A stretch of 24,536 bases of DNA from NCBI GenBank assembly GCA_001515955.1, contig LOES01000023.1, forward strand, positions 1-24,536, in the 5' to 3' direction. A model generated the notes under the pieces. That model had not been told where the DNA came from. It was given only the letters and a program-made list of their open reading frames with translations, and did no database searches. Each line of letters opens with the position of its first letter. The first letter of the stretch is position 1. This document shows positions 7,407-16,169 of the stretch, one piece after another. The position numbers were made by a program, and so were the translations under genes. The stretch is from Clostridia bacterium BRH_c25 (GTDB lineage Bacteria > Bacillota_A > Clostridia > Lutisporales > Lutisporaceae).

Positions 7407-8531
7407 ATGAAGAATAATACTAAAAACGCATTACTGTCGGTTTCTATTTATCCAACTGTAGATTGGAGCAAAGATATTGAGAATTGGGCGGTTTACCTCG
7501 ATTTGGCAAAAAATTACGGATTTAATGAAGTTTTTTCATCCGTGCACCTGCCCGAACTTGCATTAGGTTGCCAGATCGAGTGCTTATCCGGATTAGCTAA
7601 GGCTGTCAGACAGAGACAAATGGAATTAACTGCAGATATCGGAGGAAGTACTATAAATTTAATACTGGAAAATGATAAGTTATGTGAACAAGTTGCTAGG
7701 ATGAATTTGAGTTTTCTTAGACTAGACTATGGCTATAAGCAGGAGCAATTACATAGTATCGTGGAAAAGCTGAATATTCATGGATTTGTCCTGAATGCTT
7801 CAATATTGAATGCTGAAGAGGTTGAAAGAGATGTCGAATATCTTCATTCTATTCCAAACGTAAACGAAATTCGCGCCTGCCATAACTTCTATCCAAGAAG
7901 AGAAACGGGTATTACTATGGAATTTCTACATTCTCAGTACGAATATTTCCATAAATATGCAATTCCTGTATATGCGTGTATTCCATCCTTAACAAATCCA
8001 AGGGGGCCGCTTTATGACGGATTGCCTACCGTAGAACAGCATCGGCATAAACCGGCAGAGCAGGTCGCGTTAGAACTTATTAACTGTCAATGCTGTGACG
8101 GTATGCTTGTTTCGGATGAATACATAACTGAAAATGAGTTTAAGCAGATCAGAGATGTAATTTATAAAGAGCCTATAGCTGTAAAAATTTCTTTGGATGA
8201 AGAAATAATAGAGCTAGAGAAAGAAGTCCTTTTAGGAAATAGACATCGTATCCGCTATGATTCGAACAACTTAGTTCTGCGGTCCCAGTCATCCAGGCAA
8301 ATGGCAGAGTATTCTAACAAGATACCGAAAAGAAAAAGCAAAGAACGTACAGCCCGGTGTATTACTATTGATAATGAGTTATATGGGCGTTACAGCGGCG
8401 AACTGCAAATAGTATTAGAAAAACTACCGGAGGATGATAGGGTAAATGTTATAGGATATATTGATGAGGATGAGCAATGGAAGCTTCAATATTATAAACA
8501 CGGTTATGCTTATCAGTTCTATATTGAATAA
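7407..8531 (+). CDS. mupG: 6-phospho-N-acetylmuramidase MupG-like protein (DUF871 family)
   Basis: 374 residues, the usual length of the DUF871/MupG family: a TIM-barrel N-terminal part (about 1-240) and a cyclophilin-like C-terminal part (about 260-374). The signature HNFYPRRETG is at residues 159-168, and the N-terminus LSVSIYPT matches the family start. In Staphylococcus aureus MupG hydrolyses the MurNAc-6-phosphate-GlcNAc disaccharide, in the cytoplasm after PTS uptake, to MurNAc-6-P and GlcNAc. It is cytosolic here too (no signal). A GAGGTGA ribosome site precedes the ATG. As first gene of the cassette, followed by murQ and murR, its role in peptidoglycan sugar recovery is well supported; the exact substrate is inferred. 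Confidence 0.88.
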   Translation: MKNNTKNALLSVSIYPTVDWSKDIENWAVYLDLAKNYGFNEVFSSVHLPELALGCQIECLSGLAKAVRQRQMELTADIGGSTINLILENDKLCEQVARMNLSFLRLDYGYKQEQLHSIVEKLNIHGFVLNASILNAEEVERDVEYLHSIPNVNEIRACHNFYPRRETGITMEFLHSQYEYFHKYAIPVYACIPSLTNPRGPLYDGLPTVEQHRHKPAEQVALELINCQCCDGMLVSDEYITENEFKQIRDVIYKEPIAVKISLDEEIIELEKEVLLGNRHRIRYDSNNLVLRSQSSRQMAEYSNKIPKRKSKERTARCITIDNELYGRYSGELQIVLEKLPEDDRVNVIGYIDEDEQWKLQYYKHGYAYQFYIE

Positions 8532-8567
8532 ACACTGTGGTAAGGGGACATTTTCAGGAGGTAAGCG

Positions 8568-9500
8568 ATGGATTATAAAAGTGTTGAAGGTGCGGATATA
8601 AAGCACATAGTATCAATTTGGAATTCCACAATCATAAAAGATATTATCACAGAAGAGATACTGGTAAAAAATACAATCTGTGATCAGAATTTTGACTCCG
8701 GTTATTTCAAAGTGGCGGTAGACAATGGTACCCCGGTTGGCTTCATTATCGGCATTAAGAGAAAATATCCGTATATGGAAAAAGGATTGCAGGAAGACCA
8801 GGCCTGGATATTAGCAATAGCCGTCAGTCAGGATTATCAGCATAAAGGAGTTGGATACAAACTATTAAAGGACATTGAGGCTGAATGGAAGGAGTCAGGT
8901 GTAAGCAAAATTGCTTTAGGCACATATAGTCCCAATTATTTTTTTCCGGGAATATGGGATGGTTATGATACTGCAACTAAGTTCTTCATCAAACATGGCT
9001 ATGTAAAGAAGGAGTCATGTTATTGGATGAGTCGGCCATTGGCTGATTTTCAAATTCCGGAGGAAATAGTAAACAGAAAACATAGGAAGGAATTGGAAGG
9101 TTACAGTTTTATACCATTTCAATGGAATTATACTTATGACCTTATAAATTTTCTTAAGGACAACTTCAGTGTGGGGTGGCGTATACATGTAATAAATGCG
9201 GTTTATGGCGGAACGGCGGAAGACACCATAATACTGTGTATTTATAAGGAAAAGGTTGCAGGATATGTTCAGCGTTCCATAGATGGTGATCCGTCCAGAT
9301 TCGGACCTTTTGGAGTCGGCGGAGAATTCCGGGATAAGGGTTTGGGATCCGTATTGATTCATGAAATGTGGCAATCAATGTTTGACAGGAATATTTATTA
9401 TGTGTTTTTTAAATCTACTGAGCAAAATGGCAGACGGTTTTATGAGCGATATGGAATGAAAGTCGCCAGGATATTTTGTCATTTTGAAAAGAAGCAGTAA
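8568..9500 (+). CDS. Tandem GNAT-family acetyltransferase
   Basis: 310 residues made of two GNAT domains. The first (about 1-165) has the acetyl-CoA loop motif QHKGVG at 91-96 after VSQDY. The second (about 170-310) has RDKGLG at 255-260 and ends in FYERYGMKVARI, the usual last strand of the fold. The first domain carries an insertion (GTYSPNYFFPGIWDGYD) seen in some sugar- or peptide-modifying GNATs. The substrate is unknown; its place between mupG and murQ suggests an amino sugar, a muropeptide or a released amino acid. RBS AGGAGG is 8 bases before the ATG. The gene is 36 bp after mupG and 46 bp before murQ, so in the same operon. Confidence 0.85.
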   Translation: MDYKSVEGADIKHIVSIWNSTIIKDIITEEILVKNTICDQNFDSGYFKVAVDNGTPVGFIIGIKRKYPYMEKGLQEDQAWILAIAVSQDYQHKGVGYKLLKDIEAEWKESGVSKIALGTYSPNYFFPGIWDGYDTATKFFIKHGYVKKESCYWMSRPLADFQIPEEIVNRKHRKELEGYSFIPFQWNYTYDLINFLKDNFSVGWRIHVINAVYGGTAEDTIILCIYKEKVAGYVQRSIDGDPSRFGPFGVGGEFRDKGLGSVLIHEMWQSMFDRNIYYVFFKSTEQNGRRFYERYGMKVARIFCHFEKKQ

Positions 9501-9546
9501 TTATGTAATTTTTATTATATACTATGGCGAATAAAAGGAGGTCTAC

Positions 9547-10458
9547 ATGAAGCTGAAAGATTTTATAACCGAAGGGGTTAATGAAAACACAAAGGACATT
9601 GATAAGGTGTCGACTTTAGAAATGGTCCAACTAATCAATCATGAAGATAAGAAGATTGCATATGCGGTAGAGAAGGAACTGGTAAATATCAGTAAAGCTA
9701 TTGATGTAATTGCGGAAAGAATAAAAAACGGCGGCAGATTAATATATATGGGTTCCGGCACCAGCGGGAGGCTCGGTATTTTAGATGCTTCAGAATGTCC
9801 GCCCACTTTTGGGGTTCAGAAGGAGTTGGTACAGGGATTGATATCCGGCGGATTTGATGCCATATGTGAAGCGGTTGAAGGTGCGGAAGACAATAAGGAA
9901 ATGGGAAGGGGTGATCTGAAAGGTATTGATTTTAATGAGAAAGATGTTCTTGTTGGTATTTCTTCAAGCGGAAGAACTCCATATGTTGTTGGAGGGTTGG
10001 AGTATGCTAATGAAACAGGCTCCTATACAATAAGTTTAACATCCAACCCGGACTCTGACATGTATAAAATTTCCAATATCACCATATGTCCGGTAGTTGG
10101 CCCGGAAGTTATAACAGGTTCAACCAGAATGAAATCTGGAACATCTCACAAAATGGTGCTTAATATGCTTTCAACCGGCGTAATGATCAAATTGGGCAAG
10201 GTGTATGGCAACTTAATGGTTGATGTACAAATAAATAATTACAAACTTAAAAAGAGGGCTCAAAATTTGATAATGGAGTCAACGGATGTAACGGAAAAAG
10301 AAGCGGAAGAATTCTTAAAAGTATCTGACAATAATGTCAAGCTTGCAATTTTATTGATAAAAACAGGCTTAACCAAGGATATGGGGCAGAGCTTACTGAA
10401 TAAGCATCATGGGTATTTAGCCAAGGCATTATGCGAATACAAGGAGATAGTCAGTTAA
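9547..10458 (+). CDS. murQ: N-acetylmuramic acid 6-phosphate etherase MurQ
   Basis: 303 residues of the SIS fold with the MurQ signature [21 protein letters not shown] at 69-89. Glu83 and Glu114 (in EGAEDN) coincide in number with the two catalytic glutamates described for the E. coli enzyme. It cleaves the D-lactyl ether of MurNAc-6-P, giving GlcNAc-6-P and D-lactate in the cytoplasm. The C-terminal 50 residues form the small helical (UBA-like) end of the family ([21 protein letters not shown]). RBS AAGGAGG precedes the ATG. It anchors the pathway assignment of the whole cassette. Confidence 0.97.
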   Translation: MKLKDFITEGVNENTKDIDKVSTLEMVQLINHEDKKIAYAVEKELVNISKAIDVIAERIKNGGRLIYMGSGTSGRLGILDASECPPTFGVQKELVQGLISGGFDAICEAVEGAEDNKEMGRGDLKGIDFNEKDVLVGISSSGRTPYVVGGLEYANETGSYTISLTSNPDSDMYKISNITICPVVGPEVITGSTRMKSGTSHKMVLNMLSTGVMIKLGKVYGNLMVDVQINNYKLKKRAQNLIMESTDVTEKEAEEFLKVSDNNVKLAILLIKTGLTKDMGQSLLNKHHGYLAKALCEYKEIVS

Positions 10459-10512
10459 CAGATTTTTCTGAAAGTTTTAGAAAAACTTAACTTCTGTAAA
10501 GGAGGAAAGAGA

Positions 10513-11364
10513 ATGGATGTTTTTTTACGAATAGAAGAAGCATATGAGCATTTTACCAATTCTGAGAAAAAGATTGCCCAGCATTTATTGTCAAAATCCA
10601 GTGATATATATAACTACAATATAAATGAAATGGCAAATGAATGTAACACCAGTACATCAAGTATCGTCAGATTTTGCCATAAACTCGGATTTGAGAAGTT
10701 TCAGGATTTTAAGACAAATTTGATACTGAGTGTTTCCAATGTGGACAGTAACAAAAAGATAATATATGAGGATATTTCACTGGATGACAGCATTGACGAG
10801 ATAGTAGAAAAGATTATCATGATAAATTTAAAGACGATTAATAATACCAAAGCTTTATTAAATACCGAACAGCTGGAAAATGCAATACGGGTTTTAGATA
10901 AAGCCGATACTATATACCTCTTCGGCGTTGGAGTATCGGGATTGGTGGCTATGGATTTTCAGTATAAACTTCTGAGAATCAATAAAAGAGCATTCATGTA
11001 TTTAGATAGTCACAGCCAATTAACCTCTTCTATAAATATCGGAGCAAATGATGTTGCGGTAGGTATTTCCCACAGTGGGAAAACTTATGAAATATTTAAG
11101 GCTATGGAGATGGCAAAGTTAAAAGGGGCTACAACTATATCCATTACTAAGTTCGGTGTCAACCCAATCAGTAAGGATGCAGATATAAAACTCTATGTTG
11201 CAGATATTGAGAAGAATTTGAGGGTAGGCGCCATAGCATCACGAATTGCGCAGTTGACATTGATAGATATTCTGCTGATGGGGCTAACCAAGAACAACTA
11301 TGAGAAAATCACTCAACGCTTAAAGGAATCAAGCTTGATAGTCAGCAATTTTAAAATGAAATAA
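10513..11364 (+). CDS. murR: MurR/RpiR-family transcriptional regulator
   Basis: 283 residues: an N-terminal RpiR-type helix-turn-helix (about 1-75, with INEMANECNTSTSSIVRFCHKLGF, trimmed here to its key residues T46, S47, S50, R53) and a C-terminal SIS sugar-phosphate domain (about 105-265, with FGVGVSG and SHSGKT loops). Family members sense phosphosugars such as MurNAc-6-P and control the neighbouring catabolic genes. It sits directly after murQ (54 bp gap, RBS AAGGAGG), as in other Firmicutes murQ-murR loci. The palindrome at 7163-7177 is its most likely target. Whether it represses or activates cannot be read from the sequence. Confidence 0.9.
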   Translation: MDVFLRIEEAYEHFTNSEKKIAQHLLSKSSDIYNYNINEMANECNTSTSSIVRFCHKLGFEKFQDFKTNLILSVSNVDSNKKIIYEDISLDDSIDEIVEKIIMINLKTINNTKALLNTEQLENAIRVLDKADTIYLFGVGVSGLVAMDFQYKLLRINKRAFMYLDSHSQLTSSINIGANDVAVGISHSGKTYEIFKAMEMAKLKGATTISITKFGVNPISKDADIKLYVADIEKNLRVGAIASRIAQLTLIDILLMGLTKNNYEKITQRLKESSLIVSNFKMK

Positions 11365-11483
11365 CTAACCTTTCGCCGCCCTTTTTAAGAAATATCTTCT
11401 AAGTAGTTAAAGGAGCCGGAAATGCTGAAGATAGATTAAACAATAAATTTTATGTAAACAAATGATTAGTATAGGAGGTAAGC

Positions 11484-11894
11484 ATGGTTGGAATTATTAT
11501 CACCGGACATGGCGAATTTGCTTCAGGCCTTACAAATGCTCTGAAATTGTTAACCGGAGACCAGGATAATATTATTGGAGTTAATTTTAAGCCCCAGGAA
11601 AGCGAATCGGATCTGCAGGTGCACCTGAAAGAAGCGCTGCAAAAACTTGGAAAATGTGAGCAGATTTTTATTTTGTGCGATATTTTAGGTGGATCACCTT
11701 TTAAAAATGCATTTACTTTGTTCTATGATAAAGAGAATATACGAATTTTATACGGCGTCAATTTGGGTATGGCAGTAGAACTAAGCATAAGAGCTATGTC
11801 TGAGACCGGGCCGACAGATATGGATGCTATATCAGAAGAGTTGATTGCAATCGGGCAGCAGCAGATTGGAAAATGCATGCGTCCCCAGATTTAA
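11484..11894 (+). CDS. PTS system mannose/N-acetylgalactosamine-type IIA component
   Basis: 136 residues, single-domain mannose-family IIA. The phosphorylated histidine is His9 in the motif TGHGEFA. CDILGGSPFKNA near residues 64-75 is the second family signature. It takes phosphate from HPr (gene at 17045) and passes it to His14 of the IIB at 13100. RBS AGGAGG. A 119-bp gap after murR contains no clear promoter. IIA is separated from IIB by the serine hydrolase gene, an arrangement unlike most man/aga operons. Sugar specificity cannot be read from this domain. Confidence 0.93.
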   Translation: MVGIIITGHGEFASGLTNALKLLTGDQDNIIGVNFKPQESESDLQVHLKEALQKLGKCEQIFILCDILGGSPFKNAFTLFYDKENIRILYGVNLGMAVELSIRAMSETGPTDMDAISEELIAIGQQQIGKCMRPQI

Positions 11895-11978
11895 TGCATA
11901 CACAATAATAATAATTTACATATGCTGCAAATAGATGTTTTCCGCTCAAACAAAATGATTATTGTGAGGTGTACCCAT

Positions 11979-13037
11979 ATGAAGGACTGTTTGGAGCAGG
12001 CAGAAAGCCTGTTAATACAATATGTCAATAACGGCTGGATTCCCTGCGGAGCTGTTGCGCTTGTCACACAGGAGGATACCTTTATAAGGTATGTAGGAAA
12101 CTCCGCTATTATTCCAGAAAAAACTCCGCTCAGTAAAAATGCGATCTTTGATCTAGCCAGCGTTTCCAAGGCTGTGGGCACTACTACAATTGCACTGCAG
12201 TGCATAGAACAAGGTGTTTTTAACCTAAAAACGTCGGTGAAATCAATTCTTTCAGACTTCCCATATGAGGAGGTTACAATAGAGCAGCTCATGACCCATA
12301 CATCCGGTATCTGCCATGACGATAAGAAGTACAAGCAGTTGAGAAATAAGGCGGAACTACGCAGGTTTTTCTTTGAGAAGCCGTTGGAATATACCCCGGG
12401 TACAAAAGTTCTATATTCGGACTTCGGATATATTACTCTCGGATTCATCATAGAAAAACTGGCCGGCAATCTGGATGCTATTTTCATGCAATCCGTTGCA
12501 GTGCCGTTAGGGATGAAGGATACTTGCTACCGCCCTGCAGAGAAGGGACTTGCAGAACGGTGCGTTCCAACAGAGGTTACTCCTGAACGGGGTGTGATAA
12601 AAGGTATCGTCCATGATGGAAAGGCATACCTGTTGGAAGGCCTGAGCGGAAATGCCGGTTTGTTTTCCACGCTGGAAGACATGACACATTTTGTGAAGAT
12701 GATATTGAATGATGGCTGCTACGGAGGGAAAAGCATTCTGTCAAAAGCCAGTGTAAATCTGCTTAAAAAGTGCTATACGTCCGGATTAAACGAGCGAAGG
12801 ACACTTGGCTGGCTGTCGGATGAGAAAAAAATGGGCTTCGGAGATTATTACAGTGATTGCTGCATATTTCATACCGGTTTTACAGGTACATCAGTTTATA
12901 TTGACTTCAAACGCAAATGCGGCATTATCCTTCTGACGAACCGTGTCCATCCGACCAGAGATAACGTTTATATCAAGGAAGTACGAAATAATATTCATAA
13001 TGTAATCTTATCCCGGTTTGACAATCAAAAGGGATGA
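11979..13037 (+). CDS. Cytosolic serine beta-lactamase-like hydrolase (YbbE/class C type)
   Basis: 352 residues of the penicillin-binding/class C beta-lactamase fold. Catalytic motifs are SVSK (S61-K64), YSD (Y146-D148) and HTG (in IFHTGFTG near residue 305). There is no signal peptide, so it acts in the cytoplasm on an imported compound rather than on antibiotics outside. Bacillus subtilis carries the homologue ybbE in its murQ-murR-murP operon, which supports a role in trimming imported muropeptides or esters. An in-frame Met 57 bases earlier (11922) has no ribosome site; the ATG at 11979 has GAGGTG seven bases upstream, so I chose it. Actual substrate unknown. Confidence 0.85.
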   Translation: MKDCLEQAESLLIQYVNNGWIPCGAVALVTQEDTFIRYVGNSAIIPEKTPLSKNAIFDLASVSKAVGTTTIALQCIEQGVFNLKTSVKSILSDFPYEEVTIEQLMTHTSGICHDDKKYKQLRNKAELRRFFFEKPLEYTPGTKVLYSDFGYITLGFIIEKLAGNLDAIFMQSVAVPLGMKDTCYRPAEKGLAERCVPTEVTPERGVIKGIVHDGKAYLLEGLSGNAGLFSTLEDMTHFVKMILNDGCYGGKSILSKASVNLLKKCYTSGLNERRTLGWLSDEKKMGFGDYYSDCCIFHTGFTGTSVYIDFKRKCGIILLTNRVHPTRDNVYIKEVRNNIHNVILSRFDNQKG

Positions 13038-13099
13038 TGATATCGGGGACTGACCGTCCCTGAATAAGTAAATATTAAAAGGAAGGGAGGTGAGTAAAT

Positions 13100-13582
13100 A
13101 TGGCTATTGTTATGGTCCGGGTAGATGAGAGACTCATCCACGGCCAGATGGCGTTGGCATGGCTAAGGCAGTATAACGTGGATACTGTTATTGTAATAGA
13201 TGACGAGAGCGCCAATGATATGATGAAGACCATGCTGCTGCAGATGGCAGTGTCCGGGACAATCAAATGCATTGTAACAACACTGGCAAATGCAAAGGGT
13301 GTAATTGAGGCAAATAAGAACAAAAACCTGTTCCTGTGCACAAAGCTGCCCGCAGTATTTTTGGAATTATTGAAACAGGGTGTTGCTATTCCGCAGATTA
13401 ATATTGGCGGAATTTATTCAACACCAGGGAGAACTCCTTACTATAAAACAATTTTCCTAGATGATGCGATTAAAAGAGACATTCTTGCACTGGAGCAGTA
13501 TCCGGTGAAGGTTGAATACCGTGTGGTTCCGGGAGATACGGAAATAGATATCATCAGTGAGCTGAAGAAAAAGGCCAAATAA
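13100..13582 (+). CDS. PTS system mannose/sorbose-type IIB component
   Basis: 160 residues, a single IIB-Sor domain of normal length. The phosphorylated histidine is His14 in VRVDERLIHGQ. The typical downstream signature INIGGIYSTPGRTPY is present near residues 101-115. It carries phosphate from IIA to the sugar as the IIC-IID membrane protein brings it in. RBS GGGAGGTGA. It lies 62 bp after the serine hydrolase and 82 bp before the IIC-IID fusion. Confidence 0.95.
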   Translation: MAIVMVRVDERLIHGQMALAWLRQYNVDTVIVIDDESANDMMKTMLLQMAVSGTIKCIVTTLANAKGVIEANKNKNLFLCTKLPAVFLELLKQGVAIPQINIGGIYSTPGRTPYYKTIFLDDAIKRDILALEQYPVKVEYRVVPGDTEIDIISELKKKAK

Positions 13583-13664
13583 AAAGTGTACACATAAGGG
13601 CCGACAGGTTCCGTTGATTCCGTAATTATAAAATAAATATTTTTATTGAGAAAGGGGATCTATT

Positions 13665-15245
13665 ATGAGCATACTTGAAATTTTCTTATTGAGTTTATTG
13701 ATTTCATTTATCGCAGTTGAGACTTACTGGTGGGGTGGAGCAATTTATATTGCACGTCCTGTATTTGCAGGTCCACTGATTGGTCTAATTATGGGGGATC
13801 TTCAGACCGGACTGATTGTCGGCGGCAGCGTTGAGCTGGTATTCCTTGGTGGTCTGGCTATGGGCGCTTACTCTCCGCCAAATGCTTATATCGGCGGTAT
13901 GGTAGGTACTGCATTTGCCGTAATGTCAGGCGGCAATCTGGAAATCGGTATTGCCCTTGCTTATCCTATCGGTGTCCTGGTCCAGATGGTTAACTATCTG
14001 GTAACAAATATTAATATCGTTTGGGTAGAACGTGCTGAAAAATGCTACAATGAAGGTAAGATTAAACAGGCGGAATTATTCCATTATGCCAGCATCATTA
14101 CTAGAATGATTGTCCAGTTCTTTCTCCCGACATTTATTGCACTGTTGATTGGTTCTGCTGCGATAGAGAGCTTCTACAGCTCAATTCCTGCATGGTTCTC
14201 CAACGGATTAAAAATTTCAGCAGGTATACTTCCTGCAATTGGTATGGCCTCCATCGTCAATACACTCGGATTTAAGAAAGGCTGGCCATATTTCCTCGGT
14301 GGTTTTGTACTCGCAACCTACTTGAATATGAATATTATGGCTATTGCCCTGTTATCTCTGGCGGTTGCAGTTGTAATGGGCACAATAGGCAAGAGCAATG
14401 CGGACAGCCTGTCTTTCAACTTTAGCGCAGATAAATCACAGGGTATTTTGGATAACAAAACGCTACGGAGTATATTCTTCAGATCTTTCACAAGTATGGG
14501 AAGCTTCAATTACAAAGGCTACAACAATATCGGCTACGTTTATTCCATAGCTCCTGCATTGAAGAAGATCTATGCAGATAATAAAGAAGCGTATCAGGAA
14601 TCACTTAGCCGTAACTGTGAATTTTTCAACAGTCATCCGTATTTCTCCAACCTTGTCATGGGTGTATCAGTTGCCCTGGAAGAGCAGAAATCAAAGGATG
14701 AAAGCGTAACCGGCGCTTCAATCACAGCAACAAAGACTGCTTTAATGGGACCCCTTGCCGGTATCGGCGATTCCGTATTCCAGGGTACATACAGGACTAT
14801 ATTCTCTGCAATCGGTGCAGGGCTTTGTATGGCAGGCAATGTTCTGGGCTGCTTTGTTTATCTGATTCCCCAGATCATACTTGCATGGGGAACCCGTTGG
14901 GCATTCCTGAAATATGCTTACATATACGGAACGGAACTGGTTGTAAAATTAAAGACTTCCAATCTGTTTGACAAGTTTGTAGAAGGAGCCAATATAGTCG
15001 GTATGATGGTTATCGCAGCGATGACCAGCAGTTTCGTGTCGATTGCATTGAAGCCAGCCTGGACGCTTGGCGGCAAGGAAATCGTATTGCAGGCTGTGTT
15101 TGATTCTATTTTGCCGAAGTTTCTGCCATTGGCATGTATGCTGATGTTCTACCAGATCATGGCTAAAAAGAAAAATGGCATTTATATCTGTCTTGCACTC
15201 AGTTTTGTAATCGGTTTTGCCGGCGTCATCATAGGATTACTTTAA
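13665..15245 (+). CDS. PTS system mannose-family fused IIC-IID membrane permease
   Basis: 526 residues that combine two normally separate proteins. Residues 1 to about 240 are a mannose-family IIC: multiple hydrophobic helices, with the signature GGSVELVFLGGLAMGAYSPP near 53-72. From about residue 263 (NKTLRSIFFRSF) the protein is a complete IID, with FNYKGYNNIGYVYSI, HPYFSNLVMGV and the conserved MGPLAGIGDS loop, ending in two C-terminal hydrophobic helices. The join is a short polar linker (about 243-262) with no internal stop, and no ribosome site for a separate IID is visible there. It forms the sugar channel; specificity within the family (mannose, GlcN, GalNAc or, from context, MurNAc/ManNAc-type) is inferred only. 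Confidence 0.92.
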   Translation: MSILEIFLLSLLISFIAVETYWWGGAIYIARPVFAGPLIGLIMGDLQTGLIVGGSVELVFLGGLAMGAYSPPNAYIGGMVGTAFAVMSGGNLEIGIALAYPIGVLVQMVNYLVTNINIVWVERAEKCYNEGKIKQAELFHYASIITRMIVQFFLPTFIALLIGSAAIESFYSSIPAWFSNGLKISAGILPAIGMASIVNTLGFKKGWPYFLGGFVLATYLNMNIMAIALLSLAVAVVMGTIGKSNADSLSFNFSADKSQGILDNKTLRSIFFRSFTSMGSFNYKGYNNIGYVYSIAPALKKIYADNKEAYQESLSRNCEFFNSHPYFSNLVMGVSVALEEQKSKDESVTGASITATKTALMGPLAGIGDSVFQGTYRTIFSAIGAGLCMAGNVLGCFVYLIPQIILAWGTRWAFLKYAYIYGTELVVKLKTSNLFDKFVEGANIVGMMVIAAMTSSFVSIALKPAWTLGGKEIVLQAVFDSILPKFLPLACMLMFYQIMAKKKNGIYICLALSFVIGFAGVIIGLL

Positions 15246-15272
15246 AAAATTGGAAAGCAGCGTATTTTATAT

Positions 15273-15983
15273 ATGGATAAGCAACAAGTATTAAAGGACA
15301 TCTATCATAAATTGATCGTATCCTGCCAGGCAAGAAAAGGGTGGGCAATGCACGGCTCCGATATAATGGCGGCATTTGCTGCTGCAGCGCAGGAAGGCGG
15401 CGCAGGAGGCATAAGGGCCAACGGACCGGAGGATATCCTTGCGATCAAAAGGAAAGTATCGCTTCCCATGATCGGCATAAATAAGCAGTGGCAGGAGGGA
15501 TATGCGGTATATATCACTCCTACCTATGAGAGCGCCATTCCGGTCATTGAGGCCGGTGCTGAAATCATTGCCCTGGATGCTACTCCCAGACCAAGGCCAA
15601 AGGGTGAAACCCTTGAATCCATCATAAAGCGGATACGGCAAAAATATCCCAATGTGCTGATAATGGGAGAAATCTCCATACTTGACGAAGCTAAACGGAT
15701 TATAAATATGGGTATTGATCTGATTTCCACAACATTGTCGGGTTATACTGCGGAAAGCGCCAATGTAAAGTCTGTCAATCTTCAGATGGTGAGAGATATT
15801 ACGGCATTGACTCCCATTCCGGTGATAGCAGAAGGCAAAATTCAGTCAATCGAGGAAGCAGTGGCAGTATTTGAAGCAGGGGCTCATGCTGTAGTTGTGG
15901 GAACATCAATTACCAGACCGGAGATAATAACGTCCCGGTATGTGCAGGGAATCAATGCATATTTTGAAAAGATGACAGAATAA
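15273..15983 (+). CDS. nanE: N-acetylmannosamine-6-phosphate 2-epimerase NanE
   Basis: 236 residues, a TIM barrel of the NanE family. LIVSCQA at 14-20, IGINK with Lys71 (aligned to the catalytic Lys of the Clostridium perfringens enzyme), ALDATPRPRP, STTLSGYT and VIAEGKI (catalytic Glu in the same position) are all present. It interconverts ManNAc-6-P and GlcNAc-6-P. No nanA or nanK is nearby, so here it either serves imported ManNAc or adjusts the amino-sugar phosphate pool made by MurQ. It starts 28 bp after the IIC-IID gene with only a weak ribosome site (GGAAAG), suggesting coupled or lower expression. Confidence 0.94.
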   Translation: MDKQQVLKDIYHKLIVSCQARKGWAMHGSDIMAAFAAAAQEGGAGGIRANGPEDILAIKRKVSLPMIGINKQWQEGYAVYITPTYESAIPVIEAGAEIIALDATPRPRPKGETLESIIKRIRQKYPNVLIMGEISILDEAKRIINMGIDLISTTLSGYTAESANVKSVNLQMVRDITALTPIPVIAEGKIQSIEEAVAVFEAGAHAVVVGTSITRPEIITSRYVQGINAYFEKMTE

Positions 15984-16004
15984 GCGGCGACTTTACAAGA
16001 TAGA

Positions 16005-16034
16005 CTGCTTCAATGTCATATGACGCTGAAGCAG
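16005..16034 (+). other. Hairpin in the nanE-HAD spacer
   Basis: CTGCTTCA (16005-16012) pairs perfectly with TGAAGCAG (16027-16034), and the loop itself contains the palindrome GTCATATGAC (16015-16024). No T run follows, so it is not a standard terminator. It could modulate the downstream HAD and HPr genes or protect the upstream mRNA end. It covers the start of the 50-codon frame 16013-16165. Confidence 0.5.
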
Positions 16035-16165
16035 CCTATTTATGGCTAAGGGTTACTGCAATAAAATTTAATGCTGCAAGGTCAGTGACAAAAAAGGCTC
16101 TTACCGATCCTGGGATCGTAAATATACTGTGGGATGAAATAAGAAAAGTGTTAGTGCAGAGGTGA
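16013..16165 (+). CDS. Possible 50-aa protein or gene remnant between nanE and the HAD gene
   Basis: An open frame of 50 codons (ATG 16013, TGA 16163-16165) fills most of the 186-base spacer. The peptide has a natural-looking composition (for example TDPGIVNILWDEIRKVLVQR at its end) and a helix-friendly pattern. There is no convincing ribosome site and its start lies in a hairpin, so it may be the surviving C-terminus of a lost gene rather than a working one. It ends just before the GTG of the HAD gene. I do not recognise it. Confidence 0.35.
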   Translation: MSYDAEAAYLWLRVTAIKFNAARSVTKKALTDPGIVNILWDEIRKVLVQR

Positions 16166-16169
16166 TGAA

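Noticed and set aside
11422..11439. Five-codon frame with an AAGGAG site between murR and IIA
   Set aside because: Too short to judge; no attenuator structure follows, so it is probably chance.
11922..11978. Earlier start for the serine hydrolase
   Set aside because: No ribosome site before the ATG at 11922; the later ATG has GAGGTG at good spacing.
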